64,000 bases of DNA from an uncultured Bacteroides sp. (GCA_944321495.1 CALULP010000013.1:1-64000), one strand, 5' to 3'; positions 1 through 9,012 are shown, counted from the stretch's first letter. Made by a program: numbers and translations. Notes: generated by a model from the letters alone, not told the origin.

Positions 1-393
1 CTGATGAAGATTATGCCTTTCCTGGCCGTATCCTACGGCATCGCCGGTCTTGCGGACCTCGGTTTGCCGGGAGTGAGCGGCTTCATCGCCGAAATGACAA
101 TCTTCAACGGCGCTTTCCAGCATCCCGATACATTCCACCGCGTATGGACCGTCATTGCCTGCACAAGCATCGTGATTACCGCAGTCTATATTCTGCGCCT
201 TGTCGGTAAAATCCTTTACGGAACCTGCACCAACAAGCACCACCTGACATTGACCGATGCCACGTGGGACGAACGTACCGCCGTAATCATCCTTATCGCT
301 TGCGTAGCCGGCCTCGGTCTTGCCCCGCTGTGGATAAGCAACATGATTGGAGACAGCGTGCTGCCGGTAGTCAACCTATTAGCCACTCACTAA
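1..393 (+). CDS. nuoM: NADH-quinone oxidoreductase subunit M, C-terminal part
   Basis: Partial gene; the frame is open from base 1, so the true start lies upstream. The visible 130 residues are hydrophobic and contain the conserved G-L-P-G-x-S-G-F-I-A-E segment (about residues 22-33) found in the antiporter-like subunits of respiratory complex I, followed by transmembrane helices. NuoM is one of three proton-pumping membrane subunits of NADH:quinone oxidoreductase in the inner membrane. nuoN follows after 34 bp on the same strand, the usual order at the end of nuo operons, which supports the M assignment over L. The downstream gap holds copies of a TAATCACTAA-type repeat. Confidence 0.9.
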   Translation: MMKIMPFLAVSYGIAGLADLGLPGVSGFIAEMTIFNGAFQHPDTFHRVWTVIACTSIVITAVYILRLVGKILYGTCTNKHHLTLTDATWDERTAVIILIACVAGLGLAPLWISNMIGDSVLPVVNLLATH

Positions 394-427
394 TCATTAA
401 TCACTAAACAGTTAATCACTAAATAAC
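394..427 (-). repeat. TAATCACTAA repeats between nuoM and nuoN
   Basis: Two copies of TTAATCACTAAA with short spacers fill the gap; the same words recur at 24487-24557 and 37212-37350. Confidence 0.65.
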
Positions 428-1867
428 ATGGATTACTCCCAATTTCTCTTAATGAAGGAAGAGCTGTCGCTGATAGCGGTTATCGTTATCCTCTTCATAG
501 CCGACCTCTTCATGAGTCCGGATGCACACAAAAATGGTGGGAAAGCACGCCTGAACACAATGTTACCCGTTATTCTGATGGCTATCCATACAGCTATCAA
601 TTTAATTCCGGGAACTGCTGCCGATGCATTCGGCGGTATGTATCATTATGTACCGATGCACACAGTGGTTAAATCAATCCTGAACGTCGGCACACTGATT
701 GTTTTCCTGATGGCACACGAATGGATGAAAAGAGAAGATACTTCGTTCAAGCAAGGAGAATTCTATGTACTAACACTCTCTACCTTGTTTGGTATGTACC
801 TCATGATTTCTGCCGGACACTTCCTGATGTTCTTCATCGGACTGGAAACCGCCAGCATCCCCATGGCAGCCTTGGTGGCTTTCGACAAATACCGCCACCA
901 CTCCGCCGAGGCAGGCGCGAAGTATATCCTGACCGCGCTTTTCTCCAGCGGCCTGTTGCTGTATGGCATCTCCATGATTTACGGCACGGTGGGCACGCTT
1001 TACTTCGATGACATCCCTGCCCACCTGGACGGCAGCGCATTCCAGATTATGGCGTTCGTGTTCTTCTTCACCGGCATGGGCTTCAAAATCTCGCTGGTGC
1101 CTTTCCACCTCTGGACAGCCGATGTTTACGAAGGCGCCCCCAGCACGGTGACCGCCTACCTCAGCGTCATTTCCAAAGGTTCGGCAGCCTTTGTACTGAT
1201 GGCTGTATTGGTCAAGGTATTCGCCCCCATGGTGGCGCAATGGCAGGAAGTACTGTTCTGGGTTACCATCGCCTCTATCACCGTGGCCAACCTCTTTGCC
1301 CTGCGGCAGAACAACCTGAAGCGCCTGATGGCTTTCTCCAGCATCTCGCAGGCAGGTTACATCATGCTGGGCGTCATAGCCGGCACGCCGCAAGGCATGA
1401 CGGCGCTGGTGTACTACATCCTGATTTACCTGTTTGCCAACCTGGGCGTATTCACCGTCATCAACATTGTGGCCGAACGCGCGGGCAAAGTCTCTTTGCA
1501 AGACTATAACGGACTGTACACCACCAATCCCCGCCTGGCATTCCTCATGACGCTTGCCTTGTTCTCGCTGGCAGGCATCCCGCCGTTTGCAGGTTTCTTC
1601 TCCAAGTTCTTCATCTTTGCAGCGGCTTTCCATGGCGGATTCCACCTGCTGGTATTTATTGCCCTGCTCAATACCATCATCTCCCTGTTCTACTACCTCA
1701 AGGTGGTAAAGGCCATGTACATCAACCCCAACGACGCGCCCATCGCCGCTTTCCGCAGCGACAACTACACACGCGCCAGCCTGGCCATCTGCACCTTGGG
1801 CATCATTGTGCTGAGCATTGCCAGCGTAGTGTACGACAGCATCGGGCAATATGCCTACGGGCTGTAA
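428..1867 (+). CDS. nuoN: NADH-quinone oxidoreductase subunit N
   Basis: Encodes 479 residues, normal for NuoN, with about 13-14 predicted membrane helices throughout. Family features are the long central antiporter-like region, including the [14 protein letters not shown] stretch near residue 220 and the [14 protein letters not shown] segment near residue 300. Both contain the lysines/histidine expected in the proton path. It is the last gene of the nuo operon: a strong intrinsic terminator starts 31 bp after the stop. The ATG at 428 is the first in frame after the nuoM stop. Role: membrane proton pumping in complex I; in anaerobic Bacteroides the electron donor to this complex is not settled. 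Confidence 0.96.
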   Translation: MDYSQFLLMKEELSLIAVIVILFIADLFMSPDAHKNGGKARLNTMLPVILMAIHTAINLIPGTAADAFGGMYHYVPMHTVVKSILNVGTLIVFLMAHEWMKREDTSFKQGEFYVLTLSTLFGMYLMISAGHFLMFFIGLETASIPMAALVAFDKYRHHSAEAGAKYILTALFSSGLLLYGISMIYGTVGTLYFDDIPAHLDGSAFQIMAFVFFFTGMGFKISLVPFHLWTADVYEGAPSTVTAYLSVISKGSAAFVLMAVLVKVFAPMVAQWQEVLFWVTIASITVANLFALRQNNLKRLMAFSSISQAGYIMLGVIAGTPQGMTALVYYILIYLFANLGVFTVINIVAERAGKVSLQDYNGLYTTNPRLAFLMTLALFSLAGIPPFAGFFSKFFIFAAAFHGGFHLLVFIALLNTIISLFYYLKVVKAMYINPNDAPIAAFRSDNYTRASLAICTLGIIVLSIASVVYDSIGQYAYGL

Positions 1868-1897
1868 GGAAAAGGATACAAACCTATAGAGATAAAG

Positions 1898-1950
1898 AAG
1901 GTGTGTCGAAATACAATAGTAACTTATTTTGGCACACCTTTCTTTTTTTG
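1898..1950 (+). terminator. Intrinsic terminator of the nuo operon
   Basis: A 16-bp stem pairs 1898-1913 with 1925-1940 (outer AAGGTGTG with CACACCTT, two G-U pairs inside) around an 11-nt loop, followed by TCTTTTTTTG. The left arm matches a GGTGT-(A/G)-TC-AAAT motif that recurs in the repeat element near 21437. Confidence 0.88.
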
Positions 1951-1985
1951 TCTGTACCTTTCTGCTCCTACGGGGGTACCTGTAC

Positions 1986-2085
1986 ACATTTCCTACCTTC
2001 CACCTTCGGTCTATGGAGAGGAACGAAGACCGAACAAATACCGAACCGGGTACGAAGGAGGTAGGGAGCAAGAAGGACGTTGCAA
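1986..2085 (+). repeat. Interspersed CTTCG-CTATGG element, copy 1
   Basis: Contains CCTACCTTCCACCTTCGGTC-TATGG followed by AGACCGAA (closing an 8-bp stem) and a tail of TACCGAA and GGTACGAAGGAGGTAGG-like words. Related copies lie at about 21900-21985 (plus) and 41700-41800 (minus). All three are intergenic. Confidence 0.55.
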
Positions 2086-2244
2086 GCATTAAGAACAGAA
2101 TTTCATTGATAATGAAAGGCATGCAGGAAGAAAACGGACATAAGAATGTAAAGAATAAGATAATATCCGGATTACGCCTGTAAACATTCTTCAAACCTTC
2201 CGATTCAGGCACTTCATGCAACATATCCTTTCGTCATCCAATGC

Positions 2245-2323
2245 TGTAACCTAACCGTAATACAAACGCAAAAACATTGTCCCATCGCTGTAACGACCTT
2301 GTAACGCAGCTGCCCGACCTTTG
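2245..2323 (+). promoter_or_regulatory. 11-bp-phased TGTAAC direct repeats and promoter of the TonB receptor gene
   Basis: TGTAAC-like hexamers start at 2245 (TGTAAC), 2256 (CGTAAT), 2278 (TGTCCC, weak), 2289 (TGTAAC) and 2300 (TGTAAC), all in register at multiples of 11 bp. The last one ends 10 bp before a -7-like box GACCTTTG (2316-2323), and no good -33 TTG is placed correctly. Direct repeats of 11-bp period just upstream of the -10/-7 box are the layout of PhoB/OmpR-family activator sites. The identity of the regulator is inference. Confidence 0.6.
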
Positions 2324-2355
2324 CAGCGGAAAAAAGAACAACAAGTTACAAGCAA

Positions 2356-5055
2356 ATGAGTACACGATTGGATTTAGGAAGAATCTTCTTCCTCATTTTA
2401 CTTCTGACACTGATTACAATGACCGCCTTTGCAGGAACCGTCAAAGGCACAATTACCGACAGACAGACCAGCGAACCACTGACAGGCGCCACCGTACAAG
2501 TGGTGGGCACGTCGGTGGGCGCTGTTGCCGACTTGGATGGCAACTACACCCTGACGCTGGATGCCGGTACTTATACCTTATTGGTAAGATACGTAGGCTA
2601 CAAAGATATTACCACCGAGAATGTGAAAGTAGGACGGGGTGAAACCATCCTCAACTTCGTCATGGATGCCGACACGCAGACCTTGGGCGAGGTTTCCGTC
2701 GTAGCGCGCAAGAACCTGGAGGGACAGCGCGCCCTACAGATGGAGCGCCAGAAAGCCACCCTCGCCATCGAGAACCTGGGCGCCAAGGAAATGACCTTGA
2801 AAGGCATCAGCAACGTGCAGGAGGGCGTGAAGAAAATCACGGGCATCTCCATCGCCTCGGCAGGACAGCTCATCGTGCGCGGTCTGGGCGACCGTTACAG
2901 CACCACCACCCTGAACGGGTTGCCGATTGCTTCGCCCAATCCGGACAACAAACTGATTCCGCTGGACTTGTTCCCCGCCAGCACGGTGCGCAACATCACG
3001 GTCAGCAAGGTGTACGAAGCAGGAGCGTTTGCCGACTACAGCGGCGCGCACATCGACATCAGCACGAAAGAAAACACAGGGAGCGACTTCTTCTCCATCA
3101 GCTTCAACGTGGGCGGACGCTTCAACACCCTTTTCCAAGACTTCTACAAGATGGACCAGCAAAGCTCCCTATTCCGCACACCGGGCATCGGCAGCCACTG
3201 GCTGAACATGCAACCGGGCGAGTTCAACGCAGCCATCAAGAATGAAAATCCGTTCAAAACAGACTTCGACGTAAAGAAGGTGACCAGCCTGCCCGAATTC
3301 GGAGGCAGCATCTCGGGAGGCAAAACATGGAACGTAGCCGGCCAAAAGCTCAGCCTGCTTGCCGCACTGAACGTCAGCAACAACAACGAAACCACGCTTG
3401 ATGCCTTCTACCGCACGCTGGAGGCCGGGGGCACCACACGCAACTACTTCGACTACGACAAATACCGCCAGGAACTGCGCATCGGCGGACTTGCCAACGT
3501 AGGCTACACCTTGCGCAAAGCCGACCACATAGGCTACACGTTCTTCTACGCACGCAATGCGGAAAACAACTACATGTTGCGCCAAGGCCGTACGTACGAT
3601 GAATCGGACCTGGTGGGCAGCAACTCGGTGACGCACATCTACACGTTGCAGAACCATCAGGTAAACGGCTATCACGAGCTGGGCGACCGCTGGTCGCTGA
3701 ACTGGAGCGGCTCGTACAGCAAAACGAGCAGCGAGGAACCTGACCGCCGCCAAATCATGTTCCAATACAACCGGAACGGCGAACTGAACCTGTTCAAGCT
3801 GAACCGCCAGGAAACCATGCGGTACTTTGGCAATCTGGACGAAGACGAATGGGTGGGCGACCTGCGCAGTACTTACCGCTACGGTGAAAACAACCTGCTA
3901 CGCTTCGGCGCCACCTACAAGGACAAGGGCCGCACTTTCCGCTCCACCCGCTTCTACTACAACTTCACGGGCTTCAACCCTGCCATCGGCAACATCTACA
4001 CGCCCAGCCAGTTCTTGGGTTATGAAAACTTGGCCAACGGCGACTTCAGCATCACCTACGACCGCCAGCCCAAGGACCAGTACGATGCAGGCAGTACCAT
4101 CTACGCAGGCTTCATCGATACCGAGTATTACCCGACAGAAGACTTCCTGGTTAACGTGGGCATCCGTTACGAGCGCAACAAGCAATGGGTGAACTACCAC
4201 AACGATGGCGGACAGGCCGGACGGAATGAGCTGAACCAAAACGACTTCTTCCCGGCCATGAACCTGAAGTACACCGTCAACCGGAACAACAGTCTGCGCC
4301 TGTCGGTATCACGTACCGTCACCCGCCCCTCGTTCATCGAAATGGCGCCTTTCCTCTACCAGGAATCTTTCGGCGCCGCACAGATACGCGGTAACGCCGA
4401 CCTGAAGAACGGCTACAACTACAACATAGACCTGCGCTACGAACGCTTCGAAGCCGAAAACCCCGAAAACATGTTCTCCATCACCGGCTACGCCAAGGTG
4501 CTGCAAGACCCCATCGAACGGACGCAGACACTGGCCGGCGGCGCCGCCGTACACTCGTTCCAAAATGCCGAAACGGGCATGGCAGCCGGCGTGGAAATAG
4601 AATTCCGCCGCGAGCTGTTCAAAGACTTCCGCCTGGGCGTGAACGGCTCATACATGTACACCAACGTGAAGCTTCCCGAAAGCGGCGTCTATACCAACAA
4701 CCAGCGTGCCCTGCAAGGCGCATCGCCTTACCTGATGAACGCAGACTTGAGCTATGCGCCTACCTTCCGCAACAACGACCAACTGACGGCTACCCTGCTC
4801 TACAACCTGCAAGGCCCGCGCATCCATGCTGTAGGTATCTCCGGACTGGGCGACGAAAAGCAGGAAGCCCTGCATACGCTGGACCTCGTACTGACCTACA
4901 AGCTGAACGACCACTTCAGTCTAAAACTCGAAGCTACCGACCTCATCAACCAGGATGTGGTGTTCAACCAAGAGACCAGCGACGGCCGCATACTGGAAGT
5001 AGAACGCTACGAACGGGGCACCGGCATCCAGGTAGGCTTCAGCTACAACCTCTGA
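2356..5055 (+). CDS. TonB-dependent outer-membrane receptor with carboxypeptidase-D-like N-terminal domain
   Basis: Encodes 899 residues: signal peptide (about 1-26), CarboxypepD_reg-like beta-sandwich (about 29-110, G-T-V-K-G-T-I-T-D pattern), plug domain (about 125-235, with I-V-R-G-L-G-D-R-Y), and a long beta-barrel ending in an aromatic/hydrophobic strand (V-G-F-S-Y-N-L). It is an active-transport pore in the outer membrane powered by TonB-ExbBD. It is not SusC-like in neighbourhood: the next gene is a beta-helix lipoprotein rather than SusD. The substrate cannot be read from the sequence. An upstream PhoB-like repeat array suggests induction under a nutrient limitation, phosphate being the first guess. 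The ATG at 2356 gives a good signal peptide. Confidence 0.92.
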   Translation: MSTRLDLGRIFFLILLLTLITMTAFAGTVKGTITDRQTSEPLTGATVQVVGTSVGAVADLDGNYTLTLDAGTYTLLVRYVGYKDITTENVKVGRGETILNFVMDADTQTLGEVSVVARKNLEGQRALQMERQKATLAIENLGAKEMTLKGISNVQEGVKKITGISIASAGQLIVRGLGDRYSTTTLNGLPIASPNPDNKLIPLDLFPASTVRNITVSKVYEAGAFADYSGAHIDISTKENTGSDFFSISFNVGGRFNTLFQDFYKMDQQSSLFRTPGIGSHWLNMQPGEFNAAIKNENPFKTDFDVKKVTSLPEFGGSISGGKTWNVAGQKLSLLAALNVSNNNETTLDAFYRTLEAGGTTRNYFDYDKYRQELRIGGLANVGYTLRKADHIGYTFFYARNAENNYMLRQGRTYDESDLVGSNSVTHIYTLQNHQVNGYHELGDRWSLNWSGSYSKTSSEEPDRRQIMFQYNRNGELNLFKLNRQETMRYFGNLDEDEWVGDLRSTYRYGENNLLRFGATYKDKGRTFRSTRFYYNFTGFNPAIGNIYTPSQFLGYENLANGDFSITYDRQPKDQYDAGSTIYAGFIDTEYYPTEDFLVNVGIRYERNKQWVNYHNDGGQAGRNELNQNDFFPAMNLKYTVNRNNSLRLSVSRTVTRPSFIEMAPFLYQESFGAAQIRGNADLKNGYNYNIDLRYERFEAENPENMFSITGYAKVLQDPIERTQTLAGGAAVHSFQNAETGMAAGVEIEFRRELFKDFRLGVNGSYMYTNVKLPESGVYTNNQRALQGASPYLMNADLSYAPTFRNNDQLTATLLYNLQGPRIHAVGISGLGDEKQEALHTLDLVLTYKLNDHFSLKLEATDLINQDVVFNQETSDGRILEVERYERGTGIQVGFSYNL

Positions 5056-5127
5056 CAGGATAACAGACAAACTAAAACCGAGAATACATAAACCAACAAT
5101 TCATTCACTTATTAAACAAGAGAACGT

Positions 5128-6417
5128 ATGAAAATGTCAAATCTGAAATTCTTGTCGATGGCAGCCATTGCAGCCATGACCATGTTTACCGCTTGCAGCG
5201 ACGACGAACCGAACCCGAACCCCAATCCAAACCCCAATCCCGACCCGGATCCAACTCCCTCCACAGGAATCTACTCCTCCGAGCAATTCTTGGCAGAAGG
5301 CAACCACAACACCATCAACTTTGACTTCGCCGGCACGTTTACCAACGGTTTCTTCGGCACCATCAACGGCGGCACAGACATGAGCACAGTAGACAACTTC
5401 TTTGACGCTGCTGCCTACCAGGGAGCCATTGCAGCCGACAACGACTGGACCGCAGGCTGGATACGCACCGAAGGCAACGGTACTGAAAGCAGCGAAGATG
5501 CCGTCGAAGAGCTGACAGGCGATCTCACCGAAGACAAAACCCTGTTAAAAGACCAGACTTATGCGCTGAGTGGCAGCTACAACATCCTGAACGGCGTCAC
5601 GCTGACCATCGAAGAGGGTGTGAAAATCGTAGCCATCGACGACAATACGACAGACTACATCCTAGTTCACCAAGGGGGCAAGATTATGGCCGAAGGCACA
5701 GCCGAGAACCCCATCGTCATGACCTCCGACCGTAAAGAGCCGGGCGCTTGGGGCGGCCTGCACATCTGTGGAAAGGCACATACCAACGCTGACGGTGAAG
5801 TTACGTCCGAAATTGGCAATGCTCCCTACGGCGGCAATGTGGAAGACGACAACAGCGGCACGCTGCGCTACGTGCGCATAGAGAACTCCGGCTATGCCCT
5901 CGACCCCGAACACGAAGCCAACGGCATCTCCTTCTATGGCGTAGGCAACGGAACGAAGGTGGAATACGTACAGGCATACAACGGCTCGGATGACGGCTTT
6001 GAGTTCTTCGGCGGCAGCGTGGACATCAAGCATGCCGTGGTCATCAACTGCACCGACGACAGCTTTGACTGGACCGAAGGCTGGAATGGCCGTGCACAGT
6101 TCCTCGTGGCCTACCAGACCATGGAAGAATGCGACTGCCTGATGGAGTGCGACAACAACGGCAATAACTTCGCCGCTGAACCGGTAGCCCATCCTACCAT
6201 CGCCAACGTGACCCTGATAGGCAACGGCGGCGACGGCCAAGGTGTACGCCTCCGCGCAGGTACGCAAGTATCGCTCTACAACGCCCTCATCGCAGGCAAA
6301 GGCATGTGCCTGACCACCGAAACTGCTGAAACAGAACAGGCATTGGCCGATGGCAAGTCCGTGCTGAACTACGTCACCCTGGCTACCGACATCACCTGCA
6401 ACGGGGACGAAGAATAA
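5128..6417 (+). CDS. Surface-type lipoprotein with beta-helix-like domain, partner of the TonB receptor
   Basis: 429 residues with a lipoprotein signal peptide (lipobox F-T-A-C, Cys23), followed by S-D-D-E, an acidic +2/+4 pattern resembling the Bacteroidetes lipoprotein export signal for surface display. A low-complexity Asn-Pro/Asp-Pro linker (about residues 28-42) leads into a domain rich in short repeated strands and G-x-N turns (about 150-420), compatible with a right-handed parallel beta-helix. It starts 72 bp after the receptor gene and ends at a strong terminator, so the two likely form one operon. By analogy with other receptor-lipoprotein pairs it may capture substrate at the cell surface. 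No catalytic motif was recognised. Confidence 0.8.
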   Translation: MKMSNLKFLSMAAIAAMTMFTACSDDEPNPNPNPNPNPDPDPTPSTGIYSSEQFLAEGNHNTINFDFAGTFTNGFFGTINGGTDMSTVDNFFDAAAYQGAIAADNDWTAGWIRTEGNGTESSEDAVEELTGDLTEDKTLLKDQTYALSGSYNILNGVTLTIEEGVKIVAIDDNTTDYILVHQGGKIMAEGTAENPIVMTSDRKEPGAWGGLHICGKAHTNADGEVTSEIGNAPYGGNVEDDNSGTLRYVRIENSGYALDPEHEANGISFYGVGNGTKVEYVQAYNGSDDGFEFFGGSVDIKHAVVINCTDDSFDWTEGWNGRAQFLVAYQTMEECDCLMECDNNGNNFAAEPVAHPTIANVTLIGNGGDGQGVRLRAGTQVSLYNALIAGKGMCLTTETAETEQALADGKSVLNYVTLATDITCNGDEE

Positions 6418-6457
6418 GCTACTTATTCCATAAACCTCTTATAGTTTACTGCACAAC

Positions 6458-6499
6458 AAAAATGGGGCTGCGAAAATTCGCAACCCCATTTTCATTTAT
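6458..6499. terminator. Bidirectional intrinsic terminator between convergent genes
   Basis: Stem 6459-6472 (AAAATGGGGCTGCG) pairs with 6479-6492 (CGCAACCCCATTTT), one mismatch, 6-nt loop, with A/T-rich flanks on both sides. It lies between the lipoprotein gene (plus) and the M23 peptidase gene (minus) and can serve both. Confidence 0.9.
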
Positions 6500-6503
6500 A
6501 GTT

Positions 6504-7766
6504 TTACAACGCCTGCAGCCTGTGCATGAGTGAGTCGCAAAGGAGGGTAAACTGCGGCATCAGTGCGGAGGCCACAGGCTTCTTGGGCTGCGATTTGATG
6601 AGCAAGGGATTGATGGGCTTGCCGTTCTCATGCACACGGTAGTCCAAGTGAGGTCCCGTGGAGAGGCCAGTGGAGCCTACATAGCCTATCACCTGCTTCT
6701 GCTTCACCGCATCACCAACCTTCAGTCCCTTGGCAAAACGGGAAAGGTGCATGTAGGTAGTGGTATATACACTGTTGTGGCGTATCTTCACATAGTTCCC
6801 GCCACCATTGGCCTGATAAGCCTTGGCGATGACACGCCCGTTTCCCGTAGCATAAACGGGAGTGCCCGTTGGGGCGGCATAATCCACACCGTGGTGCGCG
6901 CGGCGGCGTTTCAGTACAGGGTGGAAGCGACTGTTGGAGAAGCGCGAGGTAATGCGGTAATAGTCAAGCGGAGCCTTGAGGAAAGCCCCCTCCAGGCTGT
7001 TGCCGTGCTCGTTGTAATACAGTTCCTCGCCGTCCTGCGTGAAAGGGATGGCGTAGTAGGTGCTGTCGGCATGGCGGAAAGAGGCGGCCAGGACATGGAA
7101 GCTGTCCAACGCCTGGTCTTCCACATACTCCTGACTGTAAATCAGGCGGAACTCGTCGCCTTCCTGCAGGCCGAAGAAGTCAATGCTCCAGCCGAAGATG
7201 TTGGACATTTCCAGCGACAGTAACGGCGAAGCGCCCTGCTCCTGGATGGCCACCCACAGGGAACTGTTCAACACTCCTTTCAGCGACTTCTCCTTCCAGG
7301 TAACGGGATATTGCCCGCGGTAAACGTTAAAATCCCCCCGGAGGTCGAACACCACATAGCTGCGGGGAGATTCTTCATAAACCAGGTATTCGGTACGCGT
7401 ACCCACGCTGTCACGCGTGTGGAAGGTGGCGTATGCCTGCCCCGCCTTCACGCGGCGTACATCGAAGATGCCCTCAGACCTTTTGTTGAGCTTGTGCACC
7501 TGCAAGGCGCTCATGCCGTGCCGTGCCAAGAGGTAGGACAAATTTTGCCCCGGTTCAATGATGCCGTAGTGTACGTCATACCGATCAATGGGGATGCCAT
7601 ATTTCAACGTGATTTCTTCCACATCGGTAGTGTCCGTCACCTCTACCTCATCCAAGGGCACACTTTCTTCCCCCGTGCGGGGAATAAACAAGACGGCAAG
7701 TACAAGCACTACCGCCACAGCCACCACGACGGGCAGCCAAAATTTCTTCTTCAATGCTTTCTGCAT
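6504..7766 (-). CDS. M23-family murein endopeptidase, membrane-anchored
   Basis: 420 residues from the ATG at 7766, which gives a short cytoplasmic N-terminus followed by a transmembrane anchor (about 9-28). A longer open frame upstream runs into the preceding gene and is unlikely. A LysM/OapA-like region (about 65-120) precedes the LytM/M23 domain (about 280-385) with the H-H-G-V-D metal motif. The usual H-x-H near the C-terminus reads P-H-L-D-Y-R-V, so the third metal ligand His is an Asp. Likely a periplasmic peptidoglycan cross-link hydrolase. It starts 13 bp after the channel gene stop and is the last gene of a four-gene unit ending at the shared terminator. Confidence 0.88.
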   Translation of the reverse strand: MQKALKKKFWLPVVVAVAVVLVLAVLFIPRTGEESVPLDEVEVTDTTDVEEITLKYGIPIDRYDVHYGIIEPGQNLSYLLARHGMSALQVHKLNKRSEGIFDVRRVKAGQAYATFHTRDSVGTRTEYLVYEESPRSYVVFDLRGDFNVYRGQYPVTWKEKSLKGVLNSSLWVAIQEQGASPLLSLEMSNIFGWSIDFFGLQEGDEFRLIYSQEYVEDQALDSFHVLAASFRHADSTYYAIPFTQDGEELYYNEHGNSLEGAFLKAPLDYYRITSRFSNSRFHPVLKRRRAHHGVDYAAPTGTPVYATGNGRVIAKAYQANGGGNYVKIRHNSVYTTTYMHLSRFAKGLKVGDAVKQKQVIGYVGSTGLSTGPHLDYRVHENGKPINPLLIKSQPKKPVASALMPQFTLLCDSLMHRLQAL

Positions 7767-7779
7767 ATTTCTGGGTTTA

Positions 7780-9012
7780 CTATTTTTTATTGTTGGGAGT
7801 AAAGGATGTACTTTGCATCCGTTGCAAATCAAGCCCCGAGGGGGACTGGAATATGCGCAGCCCGAACTCCGGCACAATGGCCAGCACGTGGTCGAAGATA
7901 TCAGACTGTATGTTCTCGTAGGGCACCCACTCCTTCACGGTAGAGAAGCAGTACAACTCCAGCGGAACTCCCTCTGCGGTAGGTTGCAACTGCCGCACCA
8001 TGCAATGCAGGTCGCGGCTCACCACCGGCAGGCTGCTTAGGTAAGCCACCAGATAGGCACGCAGCACCCCCAGGTTGGTAAGCTGTTGCCCCTGCATCTG
8101 CTCCAAGTAAGGGGTGAGCAAGGGAATAGTATGGAAATGGGCTATCATCTCCGGCGTACAGAAGCGCACGGTGTTCACATCGATGTTAATGGAACGCTTG
8201 ATGCGCCGCCCGCCACTGTCGCGCATGGCCTGCCAGTTCTCAAACGAGTCGCTCACCAAGGCATAAGGGGGTATAGTGGTAATGGTGTTGTCCCAGTTGC
8301 GCACCTTCACCGTGGCCAGGGTTACTTCGGTCACAATGCCGTCGGCGCCATGTTTGGGCATTTTTATCCAATCGCCCACTTTCAGCATGTCGTTGGCAGA
8401 CAATTGCACACCGCTCACAAAACCCATGATGCTGTCTTTGAACACCAGCATCAGGATGGCTGCCGAAGCGCCCAGTCCCGTCAGCAATGCCCAAGGCGAC
8501 TGCCCGATAAGCGTGCCCACCACGATAACCAGCCCTACAAACCAGCAGATGACCAGCGAGGTCTGCAACAGGCCCTTCACCGGGCGGCCACGCAAGGCTT
8601 CATGAGCACTGTACACTTGATACAAGGCACGCAGCAAGGCATCTACCAGCCACAGGAAACCCAGTTGCAGGCAAACCAGCAGGATGCGCCTCAGCAGATC
8701 CGTCCCTCCCGCCGTAGGCTCGGGAAAGGCTATCGGCAACAGGATATACGCCACCAACGGGGCTACAATATGGCTGATGCGTGTCATAACCTTGGGACTG
8801 AACAGCACGTCGTCCCACGTTGCCTTGGTCTTTTTCACCACATGCCCGATGGCAGGCAACACAAATCGCCGGCAAAGGATATCGGCAAGCAATGCCGCCA
8901 GCACTATCAAGAAGAAAGCCACTGCATTGTCTACGGCATTGGCTGTCGATGCGGGCACTCCCCACGACTGCAAACAGTGGTTTATGGTTTCCAGTATATT
9001 CATATTCAACAT
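7780..9012 (-). CDS. Mechanosensitive ion channel, MscS superfamily (YbdG-like)
   Basis: 410 residues: N-terminal membrane helices (about 25-50, 70-100, 110-130, 150-185), then the MscS pore helix and beta domain (about 185-255), then a C-terminal cytoplasmic domain. The length, five-helix layout and the W-D-N-T-I-T-T-I-P segment resemble E. coli YbdG more than small MscS. It opens on membrane tension and releases small solutes. The start codon at 9012 overlaps the stop of the DUF4435 gene by 7 bp; an alternative ATG at 9003 lies just after it. The overlap implies translational coupling with the upstream ATPase/DUF4435 pair. Confidence 0.9.
   Translation of the reverse strand: MLNMNILETINHCLQSWGVPASTANAVDNAVAFFLIVLAALLADILCRRFVLPAIGHVVKKTKATWDDVLFSPKVMTRISHIVAPLVAYILLPIAFPEPTAGGTDLLRRILLVCLQLGFLWLVDALLRALYQVYSAHEALRGRPVKGLLQTSLVICWFVGLVIVVGTLIGQSPWALLTGLGASAAILMLVFKDSIMGFVSGVQLSANDMLKVGDWIKMPKHGADGIVTEVTLATVKVRNWDNTITTIPPYALVSDSFENWQAMRDSGGRRIKRSINIDVNTVRFCTPEMIAHFHTIPLLTPYLEQMQGQQLTNLGVLRAYLVAYLSSLPVVSRDLHCMVRQLQPTAEGVPLELYCFSTVKEWVPYENIQSDIFDHVLAIVPEFGLRIFQSPSGLDLQRMQSTSFTPNNKK

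Larger units (their letters stand above)
1868..2355. other. Intergenic region nuoN to TonB-dependent receptor
   Basis: This 488-bp stretch holds the nuo terminator (1898-1950), one copy of an interspersed element containing CTTCGGTCTATGG and a TTCGGTCT/AGACCGAA hairpin (about 1986-2085), and the direct-repeat operator and promoter of the receptor gene (2245-2323). Short open frames starting at 1901 and 1929 begin inside the terminator and have no ribosome binding site, so I do not call them genes. Bases 2090-2240 show nothing I can interpret. Confidence 0.7.

Noticed and set aside
1929..2183. 84-codon open frame between nuoN and the receptor gene
   Set aside because: It starts within the nuo terminator, lacks a ribosome site, and runs through the repeat element.
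770..2224. 484-codon minus-strand open frame opposite nuoN
   Set aside because: It lies across a clear nuoN gene and its terminator; the translation is low complexity (Gln/His/Val/Gly-rich) and has no family match, typical of an antisense frame in GC-rich coding DNA.
2356..6417. SusC/SusD-type polysaccharide utilisation locus
   Set aside because: The lipoprotein is beta-helix-like, not a SusD TPR protein, and there are no glycoside hydrolases or an HTCS/anti-sigma regulator nearby.
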